Assembly: GCF_043555935.1 (NCBI RefSeq)
Contig: NZ_JBIGIB010000007.1
Span: 175,247 to 239,246, forward strand
From: Pelomonas baiyunensis
Lineage (GTDB): Bacteria > Pseudomonadota > Gammaproteobacteria > Burkholderiales > Burkholderiaceae_C
Length of the DNA: 64,000 nt
Direction: 5' to 3'
Below are positions 51,417 to 60,285 of the stretch, one piece after another; positions within the stretch are counted from its first letter, which is position 1, and each line of letters begins with the position of its first letter. The notes beneath the pieces were generated by a model, which worked only from the letters and a program-made list of their open reading frames with translations, did no database searches and was not told the DNA's origin. Position numbers and translations under genes: made by a program.

Positions 51417-52778
51417 TCAACGCACAGGTTGCGACACTTGTCTCAGCATGCCCCGCAAGGCGTTGCGGCTGTGGGCGCCGAAGTGGCCGAGCAGGTCGGC
51501 AATCACCCGGTGCAGGCCATCGCGCTGGCTCTGGAGGTCTCGCGCCAGCTCCGGCCCCAACTGAGCCTCATTCGCCGCGAAATCGAAATTGGGGTCAGAC
51601 ACAAACCGCGCCGGCGCGCCCACCACCACGGCAGCGTCCGTTTCCGGCCCGGCCGCATGGGCCTGCGCGGCCACCACCTCACGCACGTAGCTCGGGCTCC
51701 AGGGCGGGTAGCGCCCGTCCTGAGCCAGGTCGCGCAGCGCGACTTCCAGCGGCCCGTCCCGGCGCTGGCGGGCGCTTTCCAGAATCCAGCGGGTCTGGAA
51801 CTGCTCCAGCACGAAGTGGCGGTTGCCCTGCAGCACCACCAAGCCCTGCCGGTCGGCCGGTGCGCCCAGCTGAGCCTTGAGGTTGACCCACATCATGGTG
51901 CCCAGGCTCGCCCCCGGCGCGGCGCTGGCGTGATAAGGCTGTGTCAGGTCTTCCACGTGGTGCAAAGCCATGCCGGCGAATCGCCAGCCCCAGTAGGCGT
52001 GGCCGGTTTGCCAGGCCAGCACGGCCAAGGCGCTGTAATGCTGCACGCGCAGCTCGGTGAAGGTGCGCGCGAAGCTGGGCGCCAGCGTGTTGAACACAGG
52101 CCCTTGATGGAAAAAGCCCATGTGAAACGGCGCCTGCGAGCCGACGGCCACCGCCGGGTTGCCGAAAGGCTGCTTGCCAAAGCCGTAGGCCGGGTGGCCC
52201 GGGTTGTCGTCGAACAGGTTGAGGTCGTGCCCGTAGTCCGGCTCGTCGCAAGCCGAGGCCAGCACCGCCAGGGGCGACACCGCCTGCCCCGCCTGCAGGG
52301 CCACGAAACGCTGTGTGCCGCCCTTGGAGGGCGGCGCCGAGCTCACGGCCACGGCGTCCAGCGCGGGGCGGCCAGACTCCGGCTCGCGCGGGTCCAGCTG
52401 CAGGTACAGCGCCAAGCGCGACTGCGGCGACAGGCGTGCGGCTTTAAGGAACGCAGCGCGACGCTCGGCATCGCTGGCACCCGGGCTGGCCACCCAACGC
52501 AAGGCCTCCGGCCGCGCGGCGTGGTGCTTCAGATGCTCGCGTGCCCAAGCCTCCTGCGCGTCGAGCACCTTGGCAATCGCGCCTTCCTGCGCTCGAAGAA
52601 AGTCCGCCAGGGGCTCAGCTTTTACGGGCGCGGCACCGGCCACCTCGGGCATGCGCTCGAAGGCCCGGTAGCACATCGGGGTGTGGTTGCCCCAAGCCCA
52701 AGCGGCAGCGGGGATGGCTGCGAGCAAGGCAGCGGTGCAGGCGGCGGTGCAGGCGGCGGGAAAGGCAAATGGGCGCAT
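51417..52778 (-). CDS. secreted zinc-dependent phospholipase C-like protein
   Basis: A 453-residue exported protein. Residues 1-28 are an Ala-rich signal peptide ending AWA. Cleavage would leave Trp29 as the first residue, as in the Zn-PLC/S1-P1 nuclease fold, where the N-terminal Trp binds zinc. The central HHVEDLTQPYH matches the Zn-PLC pattern H-x-x-x-D-x-x-x-P-x-H, and other His residues (GHAYWGW, PFHMGFFHQG) could complete three zinc sites. The substrate, a phospholipid or a nucleic acid, is not evident. It is followed by the VOC gene on its upstream side, 48 bases away. Confidence 0.75.
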   Translation of the reverse strand: MRPFAFPAACTAACTAALLAAIPAAAWAWGNHTPMCYRAFERMPEVAGAAPVKAEPLADFLRAQEGAIAKVLDAQEAWAREHLKHHAARPEALRWVASPGASDAERRAAFLKAARLSPQSRLALYLQLDPREPESGRPALDAVAVSSAPPSKGGTQRFVALQAGQAVSPLAVLASACDEPDYGHDLNLFDDNPGHPAYGFGKQPFGNPAVAVGSQAPFHMGFFHQGPVFNTLAPSFARTFTELRVQHYSALAVLAWQTGHAYWGWRFAGMALHHVEDLTQPYHASAAPGASLGTMMWVNLKAQLGAPADRQGLVVLQGNRHFVLEQFQTRWILESARQRRDGPLEVALRDLAQDGRYPPWSPSYVREVVAAQAHAAGPETDAAVVVGAPARFVSDPNFDFAANEAQLGPELARDLQSQRDGLHRVIADLLGHFGAHSRNALRGMLRQVSQPVR

Positions 52779-52826
52779 GAGATTGGCAAGAGCAGGCCGG
52801 CATTCTGGCCGCCCTGCCCGACGCCG

Positions 52827-53300
52827 TCAGCCGCGGCTCAACGCCTGAACCACATCCGCCGGCGCCTGCACCAACTCAATGAGCACGCCCTCTCCGCCAA
52901 ACGGAAATTGCTCGTTGCCCTTGGGGTGCACGAAGCAGATGTCGTGGCCAGCAGCGCCGCGGCGGATGCCGCCCGGGGCAAAGCGCAGACCCTGCGCTTC
53001 CAGCCACTGCACGGCCACAGGCAAGTCGTCCACCCACAGGCCGATGTGGTTCAGCGGCGTGGCGTGCACGGCCGGCTTCTTGTCGGGGTCCAGCGGCTGC
53101 ATCAGGTCCACCTCCACCGCGTGGGCGCCCTGCCCCAGCGTGCAGATGTCTTCATCCACGTTCTCGCGCTCACTCTTGAAGTTGCCGGTCACCGGCACGC
53201 CCAAGAGATCGGTCCAGAGGTGGCGCAGCTTGCCTTTGTCGAGCCCGCCAATGGCGATTTGCTGCAGGCCGAGGATCTTGAACGGGCGGGAGGTGCTCAT
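52827..53300 (-). CDS. VOC-family protein, methylmalonyl-CoA epimerase-like
   Basis: A 157-residue vicinal-oxygen-chelate protein. The second half (LNHIGLWVDDLPVAVQWL and HPKG, then GEGVLIELVQ) resembles methylmalonyl-CoA epimerase closely. The expected metal ligands map to Gln14, Glu63, His85 and Glu142; the first is normally His. The ATG at 53300 (MSTSRPFKILGLQQ) is chosen over an in-frame start 10 codons up. It lies near the propionyl-CoA genes but is separated from pccA by the FAD monooxygenase gene. Lactoylglutathione lyase-like annotation is the alternative. Confidence 0.75.
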   Translation of the reverse strand: MSTSRPFKILGLQQIAIGGLDKGKLRHLWTDLLGVPVTGNFKSERENVDEDICTLGQGAHAVEVDLMQPLDPDKKPAVHATPLNHIGLWVDDLPVAVQWLEAQGLRFAPGGIRRGAAGHDICFVHPKGNEQFPFGGEGVLIELVQAPADVVQALSRG

Positions 53301-53308
53301 GGCGTGAC

Positions 53309-54529
53309 TCACAGTTTGAGGCGGCCCCACAGCCAGCCGGTTTTGTAGCCGGCCAGGGTCGCAATGGATTGTTGGTGGATGTAGGGCAGGCGGCCGCCCC
53401 AGCCAAAGAAACGGTCCCGCAGCCAGGGCGCCACGACGGCGTCGGACTGGAACATGGGCGTGAGCCCGCGGCTGGCCTGCTCATAAAAGCGCAAATGGGC
53501 GCGTCGCCGGCGCGTGTAGCGGGCGAACACCTCGGGCCAGTCGTCTTTGCCGCCAGTGCCACCTGTGCCCACTTCGGCGCTGAGTTCATGGGCATCGATC
53601 AGCGCCATGTTGGCACCCTGCCCCAGCTGCGGGCTCATGCCGTGCGCGCAGTCGCCCATCGCCAGCACGCGACCGTCATGCCAGCGCGCCATGTGCACAT
53701 CGGCATAACGCGCCTCGCGCAGTTGGACGGGTTCGGTCAGACCAGCCAGCAACGGTTCGACCTCGGGAAACAGGTCGGTCATGCGTTGCTTCAGCGGCTG
53801 CAACCCGATGCGTTCCTGCCAACCGTCCAGCGAAGCCACGGGCAAGCTCCAGAACACGTTGATGCCACGCTCGACGTCCTCTGCATGCGCCTTGCCCACC
53901 GGCATCAGGCCCAGCATCTGTGACGCGGAGCGAAAACGCTGGCGCAGTTCGATCTGCGGAAACCCTGCCGGCGCGGGCAGCACCGTCCAGACCGCGCCCC
54001 ACGGAAACAGGCGGGCGCTCTGCCGCACCCGCATGCCCTCGCGCAACCGCGAGAAGCTGCCGTTGGCCAGGATGAGCGCCGCGTGGCGGGCGGTGCGCCC
54101 TCCCGCCAGTTGCAGCGTGACGCCATCGCCGTCTTGCTGAAAGCTCTCCACCGCCGCGCCGCACGCCCAGGGAACCCCCAGCGCCCGAACGCGCCGCCAC
54201 AGCAGGCCCATGAGGGCGCCCCGCTGCAGACCCAGGCCATACGCTTCGGGGTGGAAGCGCCGGTAGCTCATGTCCAGCACCGTGCGGCCGGAGGGCGTGT
54301 CGCCAAACAGGCGATCGACGCGGATGCCCAGTGCCAACGCTTCGTCCAGCAAGCCCATGGCCGCCAGCACGCGCTGGCCGGTGGGTTGCAGCAGCAGACC
54401 CGCGCCGATGGGCTTGGGCTCATGCACGGCCTCGTACAGCGTGACCGCCACACCCCGCTCGGCCAAGCGAACAGCGGCGGCCGCGCCCGCAACCCCGGCG
54501 CCGACGATGGCAATGCTCTCAGCGTTCAT
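53309..54529 (-). CDS. FAD-dependent monooxygenase
   Basis: A 406-residue flavoprotein hydroxylase of the PHBH/UbiH group. It has the FAD dinucleotide-binding motif IVGAGVAGAAAAVRLAERG at the N-terminus and the second FAD motif VLAMGDCAHGMSPQLGQGAN near residue 285. The substrate is unknown. It is 8 bases upstream of the VOC gene, so the two are probably co-transcribed. pccA follows in the upstream direction after 66 bases. Confidence 0.88.
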   Translation of the reverse strand: MNAESIAIVGAGVAGAAAAVRLAERGVAVTLYEAVHEPKPIGAGLLLQPTGQRVLAAMGLLDEALALGIRVDRLFGDTPSGRTVLDMSYRRFHPEAYGLGLQRGALMGLLWRRVRALGVPWACGAAVESFQQDGDGVTLQLAGGRTARHAALILANGSFSRLREGMRVRQSARLFPWGAVWTVLPAPAGFPQIELRQRFRSASQMLGLMPVGKAHAEDVERGINVFWSLPVASLDGWQERIGLQPLKQRMTDLFPEVEPLLAGLTEPVQLREARYADVHMARWHDGRVLAMGDCAHGMSPQLGQGANMALIDAHELSAEVGTGGTGGKDDWPEVFARYTRRRRAHLRFYEQASRGLTPMFQSDAVVAPWLRDRFFGWGGRLPYIHQQSIATLAGYKTGWLWGRLKL

Positions 54530-54595
54530 TCATTGAGCGGCTGGCGCAGCAGCTGCAGCGGCCGGGAATCTCCCGCAGTCGCTGTTGGGCCTGGG

Positions 54596-56641
54596 TCATT
54601 GAAAACGCAGGATGGGCTGATCCACCGCCAGGCTCTCGCCCGGCTTGGCCAGCACCTCGGCCACCGTCACGTCCTGCACGGCGGTGAGGATGTTTTCCAT
54701 CTTCATCGCCTCGATCACCGCCAGCCGCTCGCCGGCTTGAACGGTCTGGCCCACCTGGGCCGCCAGGTTCACCAGCAAGCCCGGCATGGGCGACAGCAGC
54801 AGCTTGGAGGTGTCCGGCGGCGCCTTGTAGGGCATCAGCGCCTGCAATTCGGCCGCGCGGGGGCTCAGCACAGTCAGTTCCACCGAGCGGCCGCCATGCT
54901 GAATGCGGTAGGCCAGCGGGTTCTTGGCCGTGCCGCGCTCCGCCTGGGCCGTGAAGGCCAGGCCGTTGACCGTGCCGGCGATGCGCACATCGTTCAGGCG
55001 CGAGCGGCTGACGATGCGGTAGTCCTTGTCGCCGACCTGCACTCGCGCCTCGCCCAGCGCACCGGCGAACTCGGTGATGCGCAGCGGGTGCTGTTCGGTC
55101 TTGCCGCCGCCCAGGTTCACCACGGCCACGTAGTCGTGCTCGATCTGCACCTCGTGGCCGGGCAGCTGGCCGCTGATGCCGGCCTCGCGTTCACGAGCCT
55201 TGCGGCGGATGAAGCCCGCCAGGGCGACGAGGAACAGCGGGTCGTCATGCGGCACGTCCTCGGCCCGGAAGCCGCTCGCGTAGTGCTGCGCGATGAAGCC
55301 GGTGTTGAAGTTGCCGGTGCCAAAGTCCGGGTGGGCCAGCAGCGCGGCCTGGAAGGGGATGTTGCTGGACACGCCGCGGATGACGAAGCCGTTGAGCGCC
55401 TCACGCATCTTGGCAATCGCCTCGGTGCGGTCCTTCCCGTGCACGATGAGCTTGGCGATCATCGAGTCGTAGAACATCGGGATCTCGCCGCCTTCGTAAA
55501 CGCCGGTGTCCACCCGAACGCCGAAGCGGCCGGGCTCCGCCTGGACCATGTGGGCCTCAGGCGGCTGGTAACGCACCAGTCGGCCGGTAGACGGCAAGAA
55601 GTTGCGGAACGGGTCTTCCGCGTTGATGCGGCATTCGATGGCCCAACCGTCGCGCTTGATGTCGGCCTGCGTGAAGCTGAGCGGCTCGCCGGCGGCAACG
55701 CGAATCATCTGCTCCACCAGGTCCAGCCCGGTGATGCACTCCGTCACTGGGTGCTCCACCTGCAGGCGGGTGTTCATCTCCAGGAAGTAGAAGTCCTGGT
55801 CCTTGCCGACGACGAACTCCACCGTGCCGGCGCTCTGGTACTTCACGGCCTTGGCCAGCGCCACGGCTTGCTCGCCCATGGCCTTGCGGGTGGCCTCGCT
55901 GATGAAGGGCGACGGCGCTTCCTCGATGACCTTCTGGTGGCGGCGCTGGATGGAGCATTCGCGCTCGTGCAGGTAGACCACGTTGCCCTGCGAGTCGCCC
56001 AGCACCTGGATCTCGATGTGGCGCGGCTGCTCGACGAACTTCTCCATGAAGACACGGTCATCACCGAAGCTGTTGCGCGCCTCGTTGCGGCAGCTCGTGA
56101 AGCCCTCGAAGCATTCCTTGTCGTTGAAGGCCACGCGCAGGCCCTTGCCGCCACCGCCGGCACTCGCCTTGATCATGACCGGATAGCCGATACGCTGGGC
56201 GATCGACACGGCCTCCTCGGGCGTCAGGATCGGCTCGTTGTGGCCCGGGATGGTGCTGACCTTGGCTTCGTTGGCGAGCTTCTTGGACGCGATCTTGTCG
56301 CCCATGGCCGCGATGCTGTAGTGCTTGGGGCCGATGAAGACGATGCCCTCCTCTTCGCAGCGCCGGGCAAAGTCCTCGTTTTCGCTCAGAAAGCCATAGC
56401 CCGGGTGCAGGGCCTGCGCGCCGGTCTGCTTGCAGGCGGCAATGATCTTGTCGGCCACGAGGTAGCTCTCGCGCGAGGGCGCCGGGCCTAGCAGCACGGC
56501 CTCGTCGGCCAGTTCCACGTGGCGCGCGTCCTTGTCGGCCTCGGAATAGACCGCGACGGTCTGGATGCCCATCTTGCGGGCCGTTGCAATCACGCGGCAG
56601 GCGATTTCACCGCGGTTCGCGATCAGGATCTTGGTGAACAT
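54596..56641 (-). CDS. pccA: propionyl-/acetyl-CoA carboxylase alpha subunit (biotin-containing)
   Basis: Carries biotin carboxylase and biotin carrier domains for acyl-CoA carboxylation. The 681-residue product starts MFTKILIANRGEIACRV, has the ATP-grasp Gly-rich loop KASAGGGGKGLRV, and near residue 647 the biotinyl lysine in EAMKMEN. The middle carries the BT linker region. With pccB, meaB and the mutase nearby, propionyl-CoA is the likely substrate. The longer reading to 56911 overlaps the small HHH gene and is rejected. Confidence 0.93.
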   Translation of the reverse strand: MFTKILIANRGEIACRVIATARKMGIQTVAVYSEADKDARHVELADEAVLLGPAPSRESYLVADKIIAACKQTGAQALHPGYGFLSENEDFARRCEEEGIVFIGPKHYSIAAMGDKIASKKLANEAKVSTIPGHNEPILTPEEAVSIAQRIGYPVMIKASAGGGGKGLRVAFNDKECFEGFTSCRNEARNSFGDDRVFMEKFVEQPRHIEIQVLGDSQGNVVYLHERECSIQRRHQKVIEEAPSPFISEATRKAMGEQAVALAKAVKYQSAGTVEFVVGKDQDFYFLEMNTRLQVEHPVTECITGLDLVEQMIRVAAGEPLSFTQADIKRDGWAIECRINAEDPFRNFLPSTGRLVRYQPPEAHMVQAEPGRFGVRVDTGVYEGGEIPMFYDSMIAKLIVHGKDRTEAIAKMREALNGFVIRGVSSNIPFQAALLAHPDFGTGNFNTGFIAQHYASGFRAEDVPHDDPLFLVALAGFIRRKAREREAGISGQLPGHEVQIEHDYVAVVNLGGGKTEQHPLRITEFAGALGEARVQVGDKDYRIVSRSRLNDVRIAGTVNGLAFTAQAERGTAKNPLAYRIQHGGRSVELTVLSPRAAELQALMPYKAPPDTSKLLLSPMPGLLVNLAAQVGQTVQAGERLAVIEAMKMENILTAVQDVTVAEVLAKPGESLAVDQPILRFQ

Positions 56642-56652
56642 GTTGAGCCTCG

Positions 56653-56943
56653 TTATTTCGTTTGACCCAGCAGCTTCTTGCGCTGCTCGGTGAAGTTCCA
56701 CCACGGCTGGGCGGGCCCGCCGTTCATGAAGTAGTGCGCCGCCATGAAGGTGTCGAGCACGCAGGGGTCGTGGCGCTGACCCATGGGGTCGCGCAGACGG
56801 TCGTAGGTCTTGAAGGGGTCCATGGCCTTCACGTGCGCCGGCGTGGGCAGCCCCAGCCCCACCAGGTCGGCGGCCATGGCCTTGCCGATGTTGGGGATGT
56901 CCGTGAGGCACTTGGCCTCGGCGGCGCAGGTGGCCTTGGGCAT
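56653..56943 (-). CDS. small helix-hairpin-helix protein, Cdd1-like
   Basis: A 96-residue protein between pccB and pccA. It has an HhH-like segment LTDIPNIGKAMAADLVGLGL near residues 13-32 and ends DPCVLDTFMAAHYFMNGG and then a basic tail. This resembles the Cdd1/pathogenicity-locus family, whose function is unknown. The ATG at 56943 is used; a GTG at 56958, which overlaps the pccB stop, is an alternative. Its job in a propionate operon is not obvious. Confidence 0.75.
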   Translation of the reverse strand: MPKATCAAEAKCLTDIPNIGKAMAADLVGLGLPTPAHVKAMDPFKTYDRLRDPMGQRHDPCVLDTFMAAHYFMNGGPAQPWWNFTEQRKKLLGQTK

Positions 56944-56959
56944 GGCGTCCGTCGACACG

Positions 56960-58492
<1,533 letters not shown>

Positions 58493-58508
58493 GGTGGTCA
58501 CGCTTTCG

Positions 58509-58898
58509 TCAGAACGGGAAATTGATCTCCACGCCGTTGCCGGCGGGGTCTTGGAGGAAGAACTGGTGCTGGCCGGTCACGGGCGAGCGCGATTCGCGAA
58601 AGGCCACGCCCTGCGCGCGCAGGCGCTCGGCCGTGGCGGCCGGGTCGGTACCGGCAAAGGCCGTGTGGTCGTAGGTGCTGGGGACGTCGGGGTTGACCGG
58701 GCCGCGCGGCACTTCGTGCGGCAGTTGCGTCGACAGATGCAGCACCGGGTGACCGCCGGCGTAGAGCCAGAATCCGGCGGTGCCGAAGTCTGGCCGCGGG
58801 CCGACCTCCAGGCCGAGGGCATCCCGGTAAAAGTCGCGCAGCGTGGCGAGCAGGTCCTCCGGGGCACGCAGGTTGATGTGATGCAGGCCGGTGATCAT
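58509..58898 (-). CDS. VOC/glyoxalase-family protein in the propionate cluster
   Basis: A 129-residue protein of the vicinal-oxygen-chelate superfamily. Possible metal ligands are His7 (LHHINL), His54 or His50, His78 (YDHTAF) and Glu124 (NGVEINF). GGAG lies 7 bases before the ATG at 58898. It sits between pccB and meaB, where an epimerase would make sense, but its sequence looks less epimerase-like than the VOC protein at 52827. Confidence 0.8.
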   Translation of the reverse strand: MITGLHHINLRAPEDLLATLRDFYRDALGLEVGPRPDFGTAGFWLYAGGHPVLHLSTQLPHEVPRGPVNPDVPSTYDHTAFAGTDPAATAERLRAQGVAFRESRSPVTGQHQFFLQDPAGNGVEINFPF

Positions 58899-59860
58899 GG
58901 GGCGCTCCGGAAGGTGGCGAGCAACTGGCGGGCGGCGGTGGACGCCGGCGTGCGGCCCTCGCGCACGGCGGCGGTGGTGGCGTCGAGCTGGGCCTGCACG
59001 CCGGGGTGCGCGACGAAGGCCTGCTTGAGCCCGGCCTGGATGCGCTCCCACATCCACGCCAGCGACTGATCCCGCCGCTTGGCGGCCCAGGCGCCTGACG
59101 CCTCGCGGTCAGCGCGCAGTGCCGTTACGGCCGCCCAGAACGGCGCAATGCCGTCGCTCTTGAGCGCGCTCACCTGCAGCACGCGCTGCACGGTCTGTGC
59201 GTGCGTGGGCAGCAGGCGCAGCGCGGACGTGATCTGGGCCTGGGCTCGCGTGGCGGCGGCGGCATCGAGGTCGGCCTTGTTGATGACGACGAGGTCGGCC
59301 AGCTCCATGACGCCCTTCTTGATCGCCTGCAGGTCGTCGCCGGCGTTGGGCAGTTGCAGCAGCAGGTAGAGGTCGGTCATGCCGGCCACCGCCGTCTCGC
59401 TCTGGCCCACGCCGACCGTCTCGACGATGACGACGTCAAACCCCGCTGCCTCGCACAGCAGCAGGGCTTCGCGCGTCTTCTCGGCCACGCCGCCCAGCGT
59501 GCCGCCGCTCGGGCTCGGGCGGATGAAGGCGCGGGTGTCCATGGATAGCTTTTCCATGCGCGTCTTGTCGCCGAGGATGGCGCCGCCGGACACGCTGCTG
59601 GACGGGTCGATGGTGAGCACGGCCACGCGGTGGCCCTGTGCCAGCAGGTAGATGCCCAGGGCCTCGATGAAGGTGCTCTTGCCCACGCCCGGCACGCCGG
59701 AGATCCCCAGGCGCAGCGACTGGCCGGTGGCAGGCATCAGCGCGGTCAGCAGCGCATCGGCCTGCTCGCGGTGGTCGGCGCGGGTCGATTCGACCAGCGT
59801 GATCGCCTTGGCCAGCGCCCGGCGCTCGCCCGCCTGCAACCGTTGAGCGAGGTCGCTCAC
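58895..59860 (-). CDS. meaB: methylmalonyl-CoA mutase-associated GTPase MeaB
   Basis: G3E-family GTPase that gates cofactor B12 loading and protects methylmalonyl-CoA mutase; formerly called ArgK. The 321-residue product has the P-loop GVPGVGKSTFIEAL near residue 50 and the switch region VIVETVGVGQSE. The GTG start at 59860 overlaps the GNAT stop (GTGA) with GGAG upstream. The longer in-frame reading to 60388 is not supported. Confidence 0.94.
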   Translation of the reverse strand: MSDLAQRLQAGERRALAKAITLVESTRADHREQADALLTALMPATGQSLRLGISGVPGVGKSTFIEALGIYLLAQGHRVAVLTIDPSSSVSGGAILGDKTRMEKLSMDTRAFIRPSPSGGTLGGVAEKTREALLLCEAAGFDVVIVETVGVGQSETAVAGMTDLYLLLQLPNAGDDLQAIKKGVMELADLVVINKADLDAAAATRAQAQITSALRLLPTHAQTVQRVLQVSALKSDGIAPFWAAVTALRADREASGAWAAKRRDQSLAWMWERIQAGLKQAFVAHPGVQAQLDATTAAVREGRTPASTAARQLLATFRSAP

Positions 59861-60285
59861 GGTGCGGGCTCCCAGCGGTATTCGATGTCGAGTTCCTGCT
59901 CCTCCACGACCCGGAAGCCGTGGCGGCGGTAGAAGTCGTTCGCGCGGCTCTCGCGCAGCGCGGCCAGCGAGATGGGCAGCCCCCGCGCCTTGACGTGGTC
60001 CATCACCCAGGCGCCGATGCCCTGCCCCTGTGCGGCCGGGGTGAGGTACAGGTGTTGCAGGCGCAACTCGCCCTCGCGCGGCTCGACGGTGAAGTAGCCG
60101 ACGCGCTCCCCGTCGCGCACGAGGTGGCGCATCCACTCGGGGCGGAACTGCGCCCGCAGCCGGGCCCGGGCCACGTCCGGGTTGAAGCGGCCCAGCCGCT
60201 CCAGGCTTTCGCGCAGCGCCTCGATGCGCAGCGCCAGCATCGCCTCGAAGTCGTCGTCGACGACCGGCGCCAGGGCCAGGTTCAA
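59857..60285 (-). CDS. GNAT-family N-acetyltransferase
   Basis: A 142-residue acetyltransferase with the acetyl-CoA-binding motif YLTPAAQGQGIGAWVMDHVK near residues 80-100 and the conserved FYRRHGFRVV later. The start is a TTG at 60285 that overlaps the mutase stop, with GGAG upstream; an ATG 15 codons in is an alternative. It overlaps both neighbours by 4 bases, so it is translated with meaB and the mutase. Its substrate is unknown; acylation control of the pathway is a guess. Confidence 0.85.
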   Translation of the reverse strand: MNLALAPVVDDDFEAMLALRIEALRESLERLGRFNPDVARARLRAQFRPEWMRHLVRDGERVGYFTVEPREGELRLQHLYLTPAAQGQGIGAWVMDHVKARGLPISLAALRESRANDFYRRHGFRVVEEQELDIEYRWEPAP

